In this document: positions 34,475 to 43,477 of the stretch, in pieces | How the letters are laid out: each line of letters begins with the position of its first letter | How positions within the stretch are numbered: position 1 is the first letter of the stretch | From: Pseudomonas reactans | GTDB taxonomy: Bacteria; Pseudomonadota; Gammaproteobacteria; Pseudomonadales; Pseudomonadaceae | Reading direction: 5' to 3' | Assembly (NCBI RefSeq): GCF_013385825.1 | Contig: NZ_JACAPG010000014.1 | Location: 372,001-436,000, forward strand | DNA length: 64,000 bases | Notes under the pieces: model-generated | What the model was told of the DNA's origin: nothing | Database searches by the model: none | What the model saw: only the letters and a program-made list of their open reading frames with translations | Translations under genes and position numbers: made by a program

Positions 34475-36730
34475 TCAAGCCATCGCCCACCAGCGCGGCA
34501 ACAATTGACGTACCCGAGCTTCGCCAAATCGGTCATCGATCAGCATCACCACACCCTGGTCCTGCTGGCTGCGGATCACCCGACCCGCCGCCTGCACGAC
34601 TTTCTGGATGCCAGGGTACAGGTAGGTGTAGTCGTAGCCCGCACCGAAGATCGCGCCCATGCGCACTTTCATCTGCTCATTGATCGGGTTCAACTGGGGC
34701 AGGCCAAGGGTGGCAATGAATGCACCGATCAAGCGGGTGCCGGGCAAGTCGATGCCCTCACCGAATGCGCCGCCCAATACAGCGAAACCGATGCCCTGGC
34801 TGTGCTCGGTAAACTGGTCGAGAAAGGCCTGGCGCTCGGCCTCGGCCATGCCGCGTGACTGTTGCCACAGCGTAATGTTTGGATGTTTCTCAGCCAGCAA
34901 CTGCGCCACTTGTTGCAGATAATCGAAACTGCTGAAGAACGCCAGGTAATTGCCAGGCTGCAGGGTGTACTGGCGAGCGATCAGCTCGACAATAGGCTCC
35001 AGCGAGGCCTCGCGATGCACGAAGCGCGTGGAGATTGCATCGACGATGCGTACCTGCAATTGCTCAGCCTTGAACGGCGACTCCACATCGACCCACGCCG
35101 TATCCGTCGGCAGGCCCAGCAAATCCGCATAGTAATGACGAGGGCTCAGGGTCGCGGAAAACAGCACGCTGCTGCGGGCGGCGGTCAATCGTGGGCGGAT
35201 GAACTCGGCAGGCACCACGTTGCGCAGGCACAGGGTCGAGCTGCTGCGTTTACCGCTGAACTGCCGCTTGCTGATATCGAAAATGAAGTGTTCGTTGAAC
35301 AACTCGGCGACCTTGCCGAATTGCAGTACCTCGAAATAAAAGCTTTGCAGGTCGCCGCTCAGAGACTCTGGGTGATCGTTGAAGTATTCGCCCATGGCGC
35401 TGGCGCACAGGCTCAGGGCCTGCAGCAGTTTTTCGGGGCGAGCAGAGTAGGCCTGGTACGGCGCAAGTTGGTCCTTGTGCAGCGCGTTCCACTCACGGTT
35501 GAGGCGCTGCAAGGGTTTCTTCAAAGGTTCTGGGGCCGTGTCGCGCAGGGTCTTGAGGTGGTACTGGTCGAGGCTGGCGCTGTACATCGAACGGGCCCGT
35601 TCGACCAGGTTGTGCGCCTCGTCCACCAACACCGCCGCGCGCCATTGGTTGAGCTGGGCCAGGCCGAACAACATGGCGCCGAAATCGAAGTAGTAGTTGT
35701 AGTCGGCAACCACCAGGTCGGCCCAGCGCGCCATTTCCTGGCTCAGGTAATACGGGCAAACGTCATGGGCCAGGGCCACGTCGCGCAGGTTGCGTTGGTC
35801 CAGCAGCCGCACCTTGGCGGCGGCGATGCGGGCGGCGGGCAAGCGGTCGTAGAAGCCCCTGGCCAGAGGGCAGGATTCGCCGTGACAGGCTTTGTCCAGG
35901 TGCTCGCAGGCTTTGTCCCGCGCCACCAACTCCAGCACACGCAAAGGCATGTCGGGACTGCTGGCATGCAGCACTTGAGCGGCATCCAGGGCGAGCTTAC
36001 GACCGGGGGTCTTGGCGGTGAGGAAGAACAGCTTGTCCAGTTGCTGGGGGCCCAGGGCCTTGAGCAACGGGAAGATCGTGCCAATGGTCTTGCCGATGCC
36101 GGTCGGCGCCTGGGCCATCAGGCAACGGCCGGTGCTGACCGCCTTGTATACCGATTCGGCGAGCGAACGCTGGCCAGGACGGAAACCGGCATGGGGAAAC
36201 GCCAGGGTTTGCGCGGCGCTGTTGCGCGCTTCGCGGTGCGCCATTTCCTGCTCGGCCCAGCCGAGGAACAGCGCGCATTGCTGGTTGAAGAAGGTTTCCA
36301 GCTCGGTCGCTTGAAAGCGTTGGTTGAGCACCGTCTCGCCTTCGCCGACGATGTCGAAGTAGACCAGCGCCAGGTCGATTTCCGAGAGGTTTAGCTTCTG
36401 GCACATCAGCCAGCCATACACCTTGACCTGGGCCCAGTGCAGTTGCCGGTGGTTGGCGGGCTGGGCGTCGAGGTCGCCGCGATAGGTCTTCACTTCCTCC
36501 AGACGGTTGGCATCCGGGTCATAGCCGTCCGCCCTGCCCCGCACCTTGAGCTGCTGGTATTCGCCTTCAAGCGCGACTTCATTCTGGTAGTGGGCGCTGC
36601 GCCGTGAGGCGACGGTGCGGTGGCCGACAATGCCTTCCTGGGCGCTGGGCGACGGTGTGAAGCGCAGGTCGAGGTCACCAACCTTTGCCGTGAACTCGCA
36701 CAGCGCCCGCACGGCAACGTTGTAGCTCAA
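34475..36730 (-). CDS. XPD/DinG-like Fe-S helicase with Cas4/RecB-type nuclease domain
   Basis: 751 residues. The N-terminal 170 or so carry a PD-(D/E)XK nuclease signature: RADGYDP, EEVKTYRG and QVKVYG (QxxxY), as in Cas4/RecB. The rest is a superfamily 2 helicase of the XPD/DinG type: Walker A MAQAPTGIGKTIG, four cysteines suited to a 4Fe-4S cluster (KACEHLDKACHGESCP then HDVCPYYL), VDEAHN, SVLFSATLSP and QAAGRVIRSQQDQG. The start is a TTG at 36730 overlapping the FAN1 stop (TTGA). Co-transcription with the FAN1 nuclease points to structured-DNA or crosslink repair. The weak TTG start could be a few codons off. Confidence 0.89.
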   Translation of the reverse strand: MSYNVAVRALCEFTAKVGDLDLRFTPSPSAQEGIVGHRTVASRRSAHYQNEVALEGEYQQLKVRGRADGYDPDANRLEEVKTYRGDLDAQPANHRQLHWAQVKVYGWLMCQKLNLSEIDLALVYFDIVGEGETVLNQRFQATELETFFNQQCALFLGWAEQEMAHREARNSAAQTLAFPHAGFRPGQRSLAESVYKAVSTGRCLMAQAPTGIGKTIGTIFPLLKALGPQQLDKLFFLTAKTPGRKLALDAAQVLHASSPDMPLRVLELVARDKACEHLDKACHGESCPLARGFYDRLPAARIAAAKVRLLDQRNLRDVALAHDVCPYYLSQEMARWADLVVADYNYYFDFGAMLFGLAQLNQWRAAVLVDEAHNLVERARSMYSASLDQYHLKTLRDTAPEPLKKPLQRLNREWNALHKDQLAPYQAYSARPEKLLQALSLCASAMGEYFNDHPESLSGDLQSFYFEVLQFGKVAELFNEHFIFDISKRQFSGKRSSSTLCLRNVVPAEFIRPRLTAARSSVLFSATLSPRHYYADLLGLPTDTAWVDVESPFKAEQLQVRIVDAISTRFVHREASLEPIVELIARQYTLQPGNYLAFFSSFDYLQQVAQLLAEKHPNITLWQQSRGMAEAERQAFLDQFTEHSQGIGFAVLGGAFGEGIDLPGTRLIGAFIATLGLPQLNPINEQMKVRMGAIFGAGYDYTYLYPGIQKVVQAAGRVIRSQQDQGVVMLIDDRFGEARVRQLLPRWWAMA

Positions 36731-38373
36731 GCGGATTCTGCCCAGCGCACATAGCAGACGGTCACCGGCATCTGGTATTCGCCGCAGAATTCCAGCCAGC
36801 GCAACTGGTTGTCCTGCAAGCGATCGCCAGGCCCTTTGACCTCGATCATGCGGTAGGTTTTTTGCGCCGGCCAGAACTGGATCAGGTCGGGCATACCGGC
36901 GCGGTTGGCACGGATGTCCAGCAGCAGCCGTTCAAACCAATAGCGCAGGTGTTCGGCGGGCAGGCAGGCCAGGGCCTGCTCCAAGAGTTCTTCGCTGAGC
37001 AGGTTCCAGAACACGAACGGTGACTGGATCCCCCACTTGTCGCTGTAACGCTGGCGAATGGTGGTTTTGTAGCGTTCGTCCTGCAATTGCTCGAAACACG
37101 CAGCGAACAGCGGTGCACGGCGTTGATGGAAGTCTTCGCTGTGCAGGTCCGCCGGGCCGCGTTGGAACGGGTGGAAAAATGAACCCGGCAGCGGTGTAAA
37201 GATCACGTCCCAGCACAGCAGGCCGAACAGTGAATTGATCAGCCCGTTTTCAACGTAGTGCACCGGCCCATCGGGCTCGCTGAGGTGAGCCTGCACGCAA
37301 TACTCCACCGACATCAGCGGCTCGGGTAGCGCAAGGGCAAGGTCCAGGCGGGTGACCGGGCGTGGCTTCACTTTCGGCAAGGCCGGTACACCCAGTTTGC
37401 GGCGCAGGCGTGGCACGACACGCAATAAGTGCTGCTGCTCGGCGGCGCTTTCCGGCGCCTGTTGGGCGGCGCTCGCCAGGGCCATGGCTTGGCCGTAGTC
37501 CTCTTGACGTTCCAATACCCGGATCAACCGTGAGCGGGCACCGGGGTAGGCACAGTTGCGATAAATCTGTTCCGCCAACGCCAATTCGGCAATGCGCTCG
37601 CAATATTGACCGACCTGAAACAACAACTTGGCCCGGCGTTTTTCCAGCCAGGGGTTGTCGGTACTCAGGGTTGCGACCCGGGCCAGCACCGCCTCCAGCA
37701 CTTCACCGGTTTCAAAGGCCTGCTGGCACTGGTGCAGGAACAGAAAGCCATGCACATCATCACGGCTGCGCAGGCCACGGGACTCTGCGCAGAACTCGAC
37801 TTTTTCATAGGTGTAGATGCCCAGGTCAGCCAGCACGAATTCCGACCAATCCTGATGCAGGTTGCCAAAAAACATCAGGCGCAGGCGGTCGCACAACTCC
37901 ATGACGGTAAGGCTGTACAGCGTGTCGGCAAGGTCGGGGCACCAACCGGCAAAACTGCGGCTATCGGTGAATTGTGCCGCCAGCCCGTCCAACCAATCGG
38001 CCTTCCTGCCCTTGGGCTGGTGGATCCAAGGCTTGAACGCGCCGAATATCTCGCCTTTTTGCAGCAAGCCGAACAGCGCTTCAAAGGCCAGCAGGGATTC
38101 ATTGTCGACCCAGCCCAATGCAAGCAATGGCGCGGCAGCGGTGTGCGTGCAGCCGATCTCCACGTAATTGAGTTTGCTCGTCCGAAAGTGCACACCCTTG
38201 CGCATCACCATGCGCACCAAAAGCGCCTGGGACGCCTGCGGCAACCTGTCAAATTGCTGAATGAAATGCTGTTCGTCTGCATCGAGCAGATCGGCATAGC
38301 GTTGCCCCAGCCAATGCAGGACCTGGCGGAAGTTATGCAGGTAATAGAGCGGGTCTTCGAGGGTATTGGCCAT
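36727..38373 (-). CDS. FAN1-like VRR-NUC structure-specific nuclease
   Basis: 548 residues matching bacterial FAN1, a 5' flap nuclease that can resolve interstrand crosslinks. The N-terminus (DPLYYLHNFRQVLHWLGQRY) and SAP-like region precede a middle part rich in helices (TPR-like, about 215-320) and the C-terminal VRR-NUC domain (about 430-548), with GMPDLIQFWP and MIEVKGPGDRLQDNQ holding the catalytic Asp, Glu and Lys. It overlaps the helicase gene by 4 bases. The family assignment is good and the P. aeruginosa homologue is structurally known. Confidence 0.9.
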   Translation of the reverse strand: MANTLEDPLYYLHNFRQVLHWLGQRYADLLDADEQHFIQQFDRLPQASQALLVRMVMRKGVHFRTSKLNYVEIGCTHTAAAPLLALGWVDNESLLAFEALFGLLQKGEIFGAFKPWIHQPKGRKADWLDGLAAQFTDSRSFAGWCPDLADTLYSLTVMELCDRLRLMFFGNLHQDWSEFVLADLGIYTYEKVEFCAESRGLRSRDDVHGFLFLHQCQQAFETGEVLEAVLARVATLSTDNPWLEKRRAKLLFQVGQYCERIAELALAEQIYRNCAYPGARSRLIRVLERQEDYGQAMALASAAQQAPESAAEQQHLLRVVPRLRRKLGVPALPKVKPRPVTRLDLALALPEPLMSVEYCVQAHLSEPDGPVHYVENGLINSLFGLLCWDVIFTPLPGSFFHPFQRGPADLHSEDFHQRRAPLFAACFEQLQDERYKTTIRQRYSDKWGIQSPFVFWNLLSEELLEQALACLPAEHLRYWFERLLLDIRANRAGMPDLIQFWPAQKTYRMIEVKGPGDRLQDNQLRWLEFCGEYQMPVTVCYVRWAESA

Positions 38374-38558
38374 GGTGTACAGCGATCAAATACTGGTTAT
38401 GCATACAGAGTGCCGTCGCCAAGGCGAGGTTGCAATCGCTAATAGATAAATGGCGCCTGCAACTTTTTGCATAAAAGTGATCAGATGGTGAAGTCGATGG
38501 CGTAACATTTGTCGCCCGCGCCTCTGGCGTGGGACTTTTCAAGGTTAAGGTAAGGGTT

Positions 38559-38783
38559 ATGAACATGAAGAATTTGGGTCTGCCGCTGGTTGCACTCACT
38601 TTTCTGGTATTGGCCGGTTGCGCGACGCAAACCGTAGTGACGCTGCAAAATGGCACACAGTATTTGACCCAGGACACCCCAAAAACCAAGACTGCCGATG
38701 GCTTCTACGAATTCACCGATATTGCCGGCAAGCGTGTACGGGTCAAGGCGGCTGACGTGGCCACCGTGCGCAAGGAAAACTAA
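38559..38783 (+). CDS. YgdI/YgdR-type small lipoprotein
   Basis: 74 residues. A lipoprotein signal (LVALTFLVLAGC, cleavage before Cys at about residue 21) is followed by a small beta domain with TLQNGTQYLTQDTP and FTDIAGKRVRVKAADVATV, matching the YgdI/YgdR (DUF903) family. The exact job is unknown, but they sit in the outer membrane or inner membrane. AAGG stands before the ATG at 38559; two codons later is a second ATG. Confidence 0.88.
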   Translation: MNMKNLGLPLVALTFLVLAGCATQTVVTLQNGTQYLTQDTPKTKTADGFYEFTDIAGKRVRVKAADVATVRKEN

Positions 38784-38792
38784 TGAATAATG

Positions 38793-38815
38793 GTGTGGGG
38801 GCCAGGCCCCCACAC
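38793..38815. terminator. Bidirectional hairpin between the lipoprotein and lipase genes
   Basis: Perfect 11-base arms GTGTGGGGGCC and GGCCCCCACAC about a single A. It lies between two convergent genes, which fits a shared terminator, though neither side has a clear T run. Confidence 0.6.
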
Positions 38816-38822
38816 ACCTCCC

Positions 38823-40235
38823 TCATGCGATAACCATCCCCTCCCCCGACCAGCCACTCACCCCCACAAGCGTTACCGAATCCCCGCCAACACTGATCAC
38901 CGTATCCCCACCGTGCTCACGGTAGTCCACACTCCCCTGCACATCCTTGAACACCAGCTTGTCCGTCGGTTGATAGCCAATCACCCGGTCCTGGCCAAAA
39001 TGCCCGCTGAACAGAAAGGTGTTGTGCCCGCTGTTATCGCGGATCGTGTCATTGCCCTTGCCGCCCTCGATAAAGTCCGCGCCCTTGCCGCCCTGGATCA
39101 GGTCATTGCCGTCGCTGCCGATGATGAAGGTGTTGCCCTTGTGCGGCTCGGCATTGCGGTTGAGGTCCTGCACCCAAGTGTTGGCCCGCGCCGGGTCGGA
39201 CAGGTTGGCGACGATCACGGTGGAATCACGGGTCATCTGCTCGTAAAAACCCGATTCGAGCACCCGCGTCAGACCGTCGCCATAGCCCGTGGGCAGATGG
39301 GAAACCCAGGTCGGCAGGTTGACGATGGAGAACGGCAACACATTCCACAGCGTTGAGGCGTAGTGGTCGTTGAAGCTGACGATGTTGTCGGTGGTCGACT
39401 CATGGGGTTTGTCGTGCACGCCCAGGGACGACAGGTTGAAGGACGAACCATCCAGCGCACGGAACACCGGGTCATTCTCGTAGCCAATGTTCAGCACCTT
39501 GTCGCCGGCGCTCTGGGTCGGCGAGGCGTAGGCCACGTAGTTGGCGTCCTTGTAGAACCCCGCCCACTTGTTGTTGCTCAGGTCGGCCATGCTGTTGACG
39601 GCCAGCCCGCCCAGGCTGTGGCCGCTGACCACCACATCCTTGCCGGTCAAGCCGTGCGCACTGGCGTAGTCGGCGACGCTCTTGAGCAAGCCGCCAAAGG
39701 CCTCTCCAGCGTAATTCTTCGCGTAATCCTTGGGCCCAAGGGCCGCCAGCAGATCGCTGACCAGATCGCCGATGGAGTCGCTGATCAGGCTTTCACGAGG
39801 CCCTGAGGTACCGCGAAAACCAATGCCGATTTCCAGCAACTTGCCGGCGTCATCGTACTTGCCCAGCACCTCGACCTGGGCCGTGGTGTAGCCCGCCTTT
39901 TCGCCGAAAAACGTGCCCCGCGCATCGACCTTGCCACCATAGCCCAGCGCGCTGGCACTGATGGGCGTCCAACCGGCCTTTTGCACGGCCTCCAGGGCGG
40001 CCTTTTCTGAGTCCGGGTTCCAGGGAATGCCGGGGATCACGCCCTGGGAGTTGGTGCTGCCCAGCAGCGCACCGACCAACGTCGCCGGCAAGCCCAGCCC
40101 CAGGCCGTTATGTTGGTAACCCACGGCAAAGCCGTTATCCAGGTTGTGGTAGGAATACAGCGTGATCGCCATGGCATCGGCGAACAACGCTTTGGAGCCC
40201 TCGGTGCCGAGGTTTTTATAGTCAAAGATACCCAT
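38823..40235 (-). CDS. lipA: Secreted family I.3 lipase
   Basis: 470 residues, no N-terminal signal: it should leave by the type I exporter in this cluster. The catalytic serine is Ser207 in VVSGHSLGGLAV; the acid and histidine are probably in the YENDPVFRA and NDHYAST region. The C-terminal third has RTX calcium repeats (GSDGNDLIQGGKGADFIEGG region) and ends with a beta-strand tail and hydrophobic terminus (GMVIA), the usual type I signal. Triacylglycerols are the expected substrate. It matches the P. fluorescens TliA/LipA lipases that close the apr operon. Confidence 0.95.
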   Translation of the reverse strand: MGIFDYKNLGTEGSKALFADAMAITLYSYHNLDNGFAVGYQHNGLGLGLPATLVGALLGSTNSQGVIPGIPWNPDSEKAALEAVQKAGWTPISASALGYGGKVDARGTFFGEKAGYTTAQVEVLGKYDDAGKLLEIGIGFRGTSGPRESLISDSIGDLVSDLLAALGPKDYAKNYAGEAFGGLLKSVADYASAHGLTGKDVVVSGHSLGGLAVNSMADLSNNKWAGFYKDANYVAYASPTQSAGDKVLNIGYENDPVFRALDGSSFNLSSLGVHDKPHESTTDNIVSFNDHYASTLWNVLPFSIVNLPTWVSHLPTGYGDGLTRVLESGFYEQMTRDSTVIVANLSDPARANTWVQDLNRNAEPHKGNTFIIGSDGNDLIQGGKGADFIEGGKGNDTIRDNSGHNTFLFSGHFGQDRVIGYQPTDKLVFKDVQGSVDYREHGGDTVISVGGDSVTLVGVSGWSGEGMVIA

Positions 40236-40323
40236 CGGTAGTGCCTCTCTGTTGTTGGACTTGTCGAGAAAGCCAAACCTGCGGGCACCGGTGGCGCCGA
40301 CACCCGCAAAGGTCGCTAATCCA

Positions 40324-43300
40324 TCAGAACGCCCAGTCCAGGCTCAAGCCCACCCCATGGACTTTTTCTTTGCTGGCCAGCAGGCCGTTGTAGTCGAAAT
40401 TGACCCGCGCTTCCTTGCTCAACGCGAGGCTGACCCGTGCGCCAACCAAGGCCGCGTCACGCACCATCGGCGCACTTTCCACCGTAAACGACGGACCGCC
40501 CGAGGCAAATGCCAGGTGTTGCTCCGCGTCGGTGCTGCTGAGGTTGTGCTGCCAGCCGAGGGTGCCGGATACCTCCAGTTGCTGGTGGTCGTTCACGTTG
40601 AAGGTTTTCAAGGCACGCATGCCCAGGGTGCTCAGCACCAGGTCGCGGGTGTCATCACGACTTTTCAGCGCCGCAGCATCGCCTTTTTCGGTAAACCCAT
40701 CGCTGTCCAAATGCACGTAGGCCAGGTTGGCGAACGGCTCCAGGGCCAACGGTTGCAGGTTGATGCGGTAGGCCGCTTCGGTGAACACCTGGGTGCTGCG
40801 CGCATCAACCTTGGCTTTTTGCTTGCCGGAGACGTCGCCGTATTGCAGGTCGCGTTTCACGTCTGCGCGGTGCCAGCTGTAAGTGGCACCACCGCTCAGG
40901 CGCCAGGCGCCGATCTCATGCCCGGCATAGGCGCCGAAGTGGTAGCTGTCGACCGAAGCACGGGAATGCGTGCCGCTGCCCATGTTCAGTGACGTGTCGC
41001 TGTACCCCGCGACCAGGCCGATGCGCGTGGACTCGTCGAGTGCACCGTCCACCCCGGCGAGCATGCCGCCGATGGACGTGGTGTAGCCGGCGGTATCGCT
41101 GCGGCTGTCAGTCTTGCCCCAAGCGCCCAGGGCCTTGACCCACACGTTGCCACGGCTGTCGAGCGTCTCGCTGGAGGCGCCCATCTCGCCATTGCGCAGG
41201 CGCTCGCCCACCGCTTCGCGCACGTACCGGCTGTCATTCACCAGAGCGGTTTCCAGGGCCGGGTAGATTTCCCCCGACAGTTGTTGGAAAGCACCTTGTG
41301 CCGACGCCGCATTCGGCGCCAACAGCAGGCTTTCATACACCGCGTTGCCGGCGCCCAATTGCTCGGCGGCGGCGGCCACGGCGCGCTGGTTGTCGGTGGC
41401 GCCCGCGCTGGCAAAACTGTTGGCGTTGCGCGCCACGTCCAGTTGCACGCCGTTGGCCGCGTAGTTCAGGTTGCCGCCGAGGAACAGGTAGTTGGGCAGC
41501 ACCGCACCAAAGCTGCCGGTAATGCCACCTGCGGCTTGCAGGATGTTGTACTGGCGCCCGATCAGGCTTTGCGCCTGTGCGCCACTGAGCAGCGTCGGGC
41601 TGTTTTCCAGCGCGAGGGTCACCGTGCCGCCGTTCAAGGTGGCAGTGCCTCCCGCCACAATGCGGTCGCTGCTGGTGGGCGACAGCTCCACGGCATAGGT
41701 CGACCCGGCCTCAAACGTCACATCCCCTGCGACGTTCAAAGTGCCGATGGAGTTGCCCGGTGCCACGGTGCCGCCGTTTTTCGCCAGCAACGAACCGATT
41801 CGGCCGGAACCCCCGACTACCCCGCTCTGGCTGACGGTCACCTGCGAAGTGAGCGAGCCATTGATGGCCAGCAAGCCCTGATTGACCATGGTCGGGCCGC
41901 TGTAGGTGTTGGCGCCGGTGAGTACCAGCGTGCCGATGCCCTGTTTGGTCAGGCCGCCGTGCCCGGAAATGTCATTGCTCCACAGGTCCAACCCGCAGTG
42001 CACATCGTTGCAGAGGCGCTGCGTCGGCTTGCCGGCATCGACCACCGCGCCCACGCCCGGTAAATCCGCGACAAACTGCCCGCTGCCATAGGCGCCGTCG
42101 ATGCGGAACTCGGCCGGAATATCCTCGGCCGTGACGAACATCCCCGGGCCATTGATCGCCTTGCCCAGGTTGATCATGCCCCAGCCGTACAGCGAGTCGA
42201 TGCCCGGCGCGCCGAGGTCCGTAGCGGTGGTCTTGAGCAGTGTCGAGATCTGGTCGCCGCTCATGTACGGGAAGCGCTGCATCAGCACGGCCGCACTGCC
42301 TGCCACGTGGGGCGCGGCCATGGACGTGCCGTTGAAGTTGGCGTAGTCGCTGGTGAGGTTGTCCAGGTTGGTGCCATTGATGACAGAACTGTAGATCTTG
42401 GTGCCGGGCGCCGACACGCAAAAACTCGCCGCATAACCGCAACGTGAGGAGAACGTACTGATCACGTACGGATTGGCACTCGCGGTGTCCGGGTTCTGCT
42501 GCAACGCCGCGACGGAGAGCCAGTTGGGTGCGATCTCTGGCACAAAGTACGCCAGCCCGGAAATCGCGTCCGGATTGTTGCGGTTGTAGTCGTTGCCGGC
42601 GGCGAAGATCGTCAGCACGCCGCTGCGGGCCGCATCGATCGCTCCCTGGTAGGCGCCACCGGCAAGGGTTCCGAGGATCGGCCGGATGTTGTTGAACTGT
42701 GCCTGCGCTTCGTTGACCGTGAAATTTGGAAACGCTGGGTCGCGCCCGCCCTTGGCGTACTGCTCACCGATGCCGATGCCCCAGCTGTTGTTGATGATCC
42801 GCGCGCCGCTGGCGACCAATGCGTCCCAGCCGGCCTTGTACACCGCGCCATCGTTGCCGAGGATGATGCCGTCTTCGGGGCCCGGGTCACCGTTCTCGGC
42901 GCTGATGATTTGCGCATCGAAAGCCACGCCGTGCATGGGCCCGCCATCGCGATTGCCCGCTGCAATCCCGCCGACATGGGTGCCGTGGTTGCCCAGCTTG
43001 CCGTTGGAACCGAGCGACGGCGTGCCGTCGTAACGAAACGCATCGCCGGCCTTCACCGGAATGTACGGGTCGGTGTACTGACGGATGCCCTCGGTGACAA
43101 TCGTCACCACCTTGCCGGGGCTGGCGAACTCCGGGTGCTGGGCGTACACCGGCTGGTCAAAGATCCCCAGCTTGACGCCCTTGCCGGTGTAGCCGGCGGC
43201 GTACGCGGTATCGGCATGCACGGCGCCCAGGCCCCAGTCGGCCTTGAACTCATTGCTGCGCCAACTGGCGGCATCGCCCAGTTTGCCGGTTTCCACATAG

Positions 43301-43434
43301 GGTGCGGCCTGGGCGGTTCCCAGGCTTGCCAGGCAACACAGCAACGCGCCGTATGGCGCGCTGCGGCTGGCCTTTAGCGGGTAGCCCAAGGCGGTGTGGA
43401 TGGCGGTAGTTAACCCTGACTTGCGTGTTTTCAC
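40324..43434 (-). CDS. pspB: Autotransporter subtilisin-like serine protease (PspB type)
   Basis: 1036 residues. Long signal region (about 1-44, ending GTAQAAPYVETG), an S8 protease domain (Asp in LGIFDQPV, His in GNHGTHVGGIAAGN, Ser in NGTSMAAPHVAGSA), a passenger linker with autotransporter-repeat GTLVLTGANTYSGPT, and a C-terminal autotransporter beta-barrel (about 765-1036, ending WAF). GGAAGG is before the GTG start at 43434. Its barrel is very like that of the next gene, pspA. It should display or release a protease at the cell surface. Confidence 0.93.
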   Translation of the reverse strand: MKTRKSGLTTAIHTALGYPLKASRSAPYGALLCCLASLGTAQAAPYVETGKLGDAASWRSNEFKADWGLGAVHADTAYAAGYTGKGVKLGIFDQPVYAQHPEFASPGKVVTIVTEGIRQYTDPYIPVKAGDAFRYDGTPSLGSNGKLGNHGTHVGGIAAGNRDGGPMHGVAFDAQIISAENGDPGPEDGIILGNDGAVYKAGWDALVASGARIINNSWGIGIGEQYAKGGRDPAFPNFTVNEAQAQFNNIRPILGTLAGGAYQGAIDAARSGVLTIFAAGNDYNRNNPDAISGLAYFVPEIAPNWLSVAALQQNPDTASANPYVISTFSSRCGYAASFCVSAPGTKIYSSVINGTNLDNLTSDYANFNGTSMAAPHVAGSAAVLMQRFPYMSGDQISTLLKTTATDLGAPGIDSLYGWGMINLGKAINGPGMFVTAEDIPAEFRIDGAYGSGQFVADLPGVGAVVDAGKPTQRLCNDVHCGLDLWSNDISGHGGLTKQGIGTLVLTGANTYSGPTMVNQGLLAINGSLTSQVTVSQSGVVGGSGRIGSLLAKNGGTVAPGNSIGTLNVAGDVTFEAGSTYAVELSPTSSDRIVAGGTATLNGGTVTLALENSPTLLSGAQAQSLIGRQYNILQAAGGITGSFGAVLPNYLFLGGNLNYAANGVQLDVARNANSFASAGATDNQRAVAAAAEQLGAGNAVYESLLLAPNAASAQGAFQQLSGEIYPALETALVNDSRYVREAVGERLRNGEMGASSETLDSRGNVWVKALGAWGKTDSRSDTAGYTTSIGGMLAGVDGALDESTRIGLVAGYSDTSLNMGSGTHSRASVDSYHFGAYAGHEIGAWRLSGGATYSWHRADVKRDLQYGDVSGKQKAKVDARSTQVFTEAAYRINLQPLALEPFANLAYVHLDSDGFTEKGDAAALKSRDDTRDLVLSTLGMRALKTFNVNDHQQLEVSGTLGWQHNLSSTDAEQHLAFASGGPSFTVESAPMVRDAALVGARVSLALSKEARVNFDYNGLLASKEKVHGVGLSLDWAF

Positions 43435-43477
43435 GGTGACCTTCCTTAGTTTTCTTATTGCACAGGTGTAAATCGCT

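Noticed and set aside
34862..36394. Long + strand frame (about 510 codons) opposite the helicase gene
   Set aside because: No motifs, composition of an antisense shadow, and it lies fully inside the helicase coding region.
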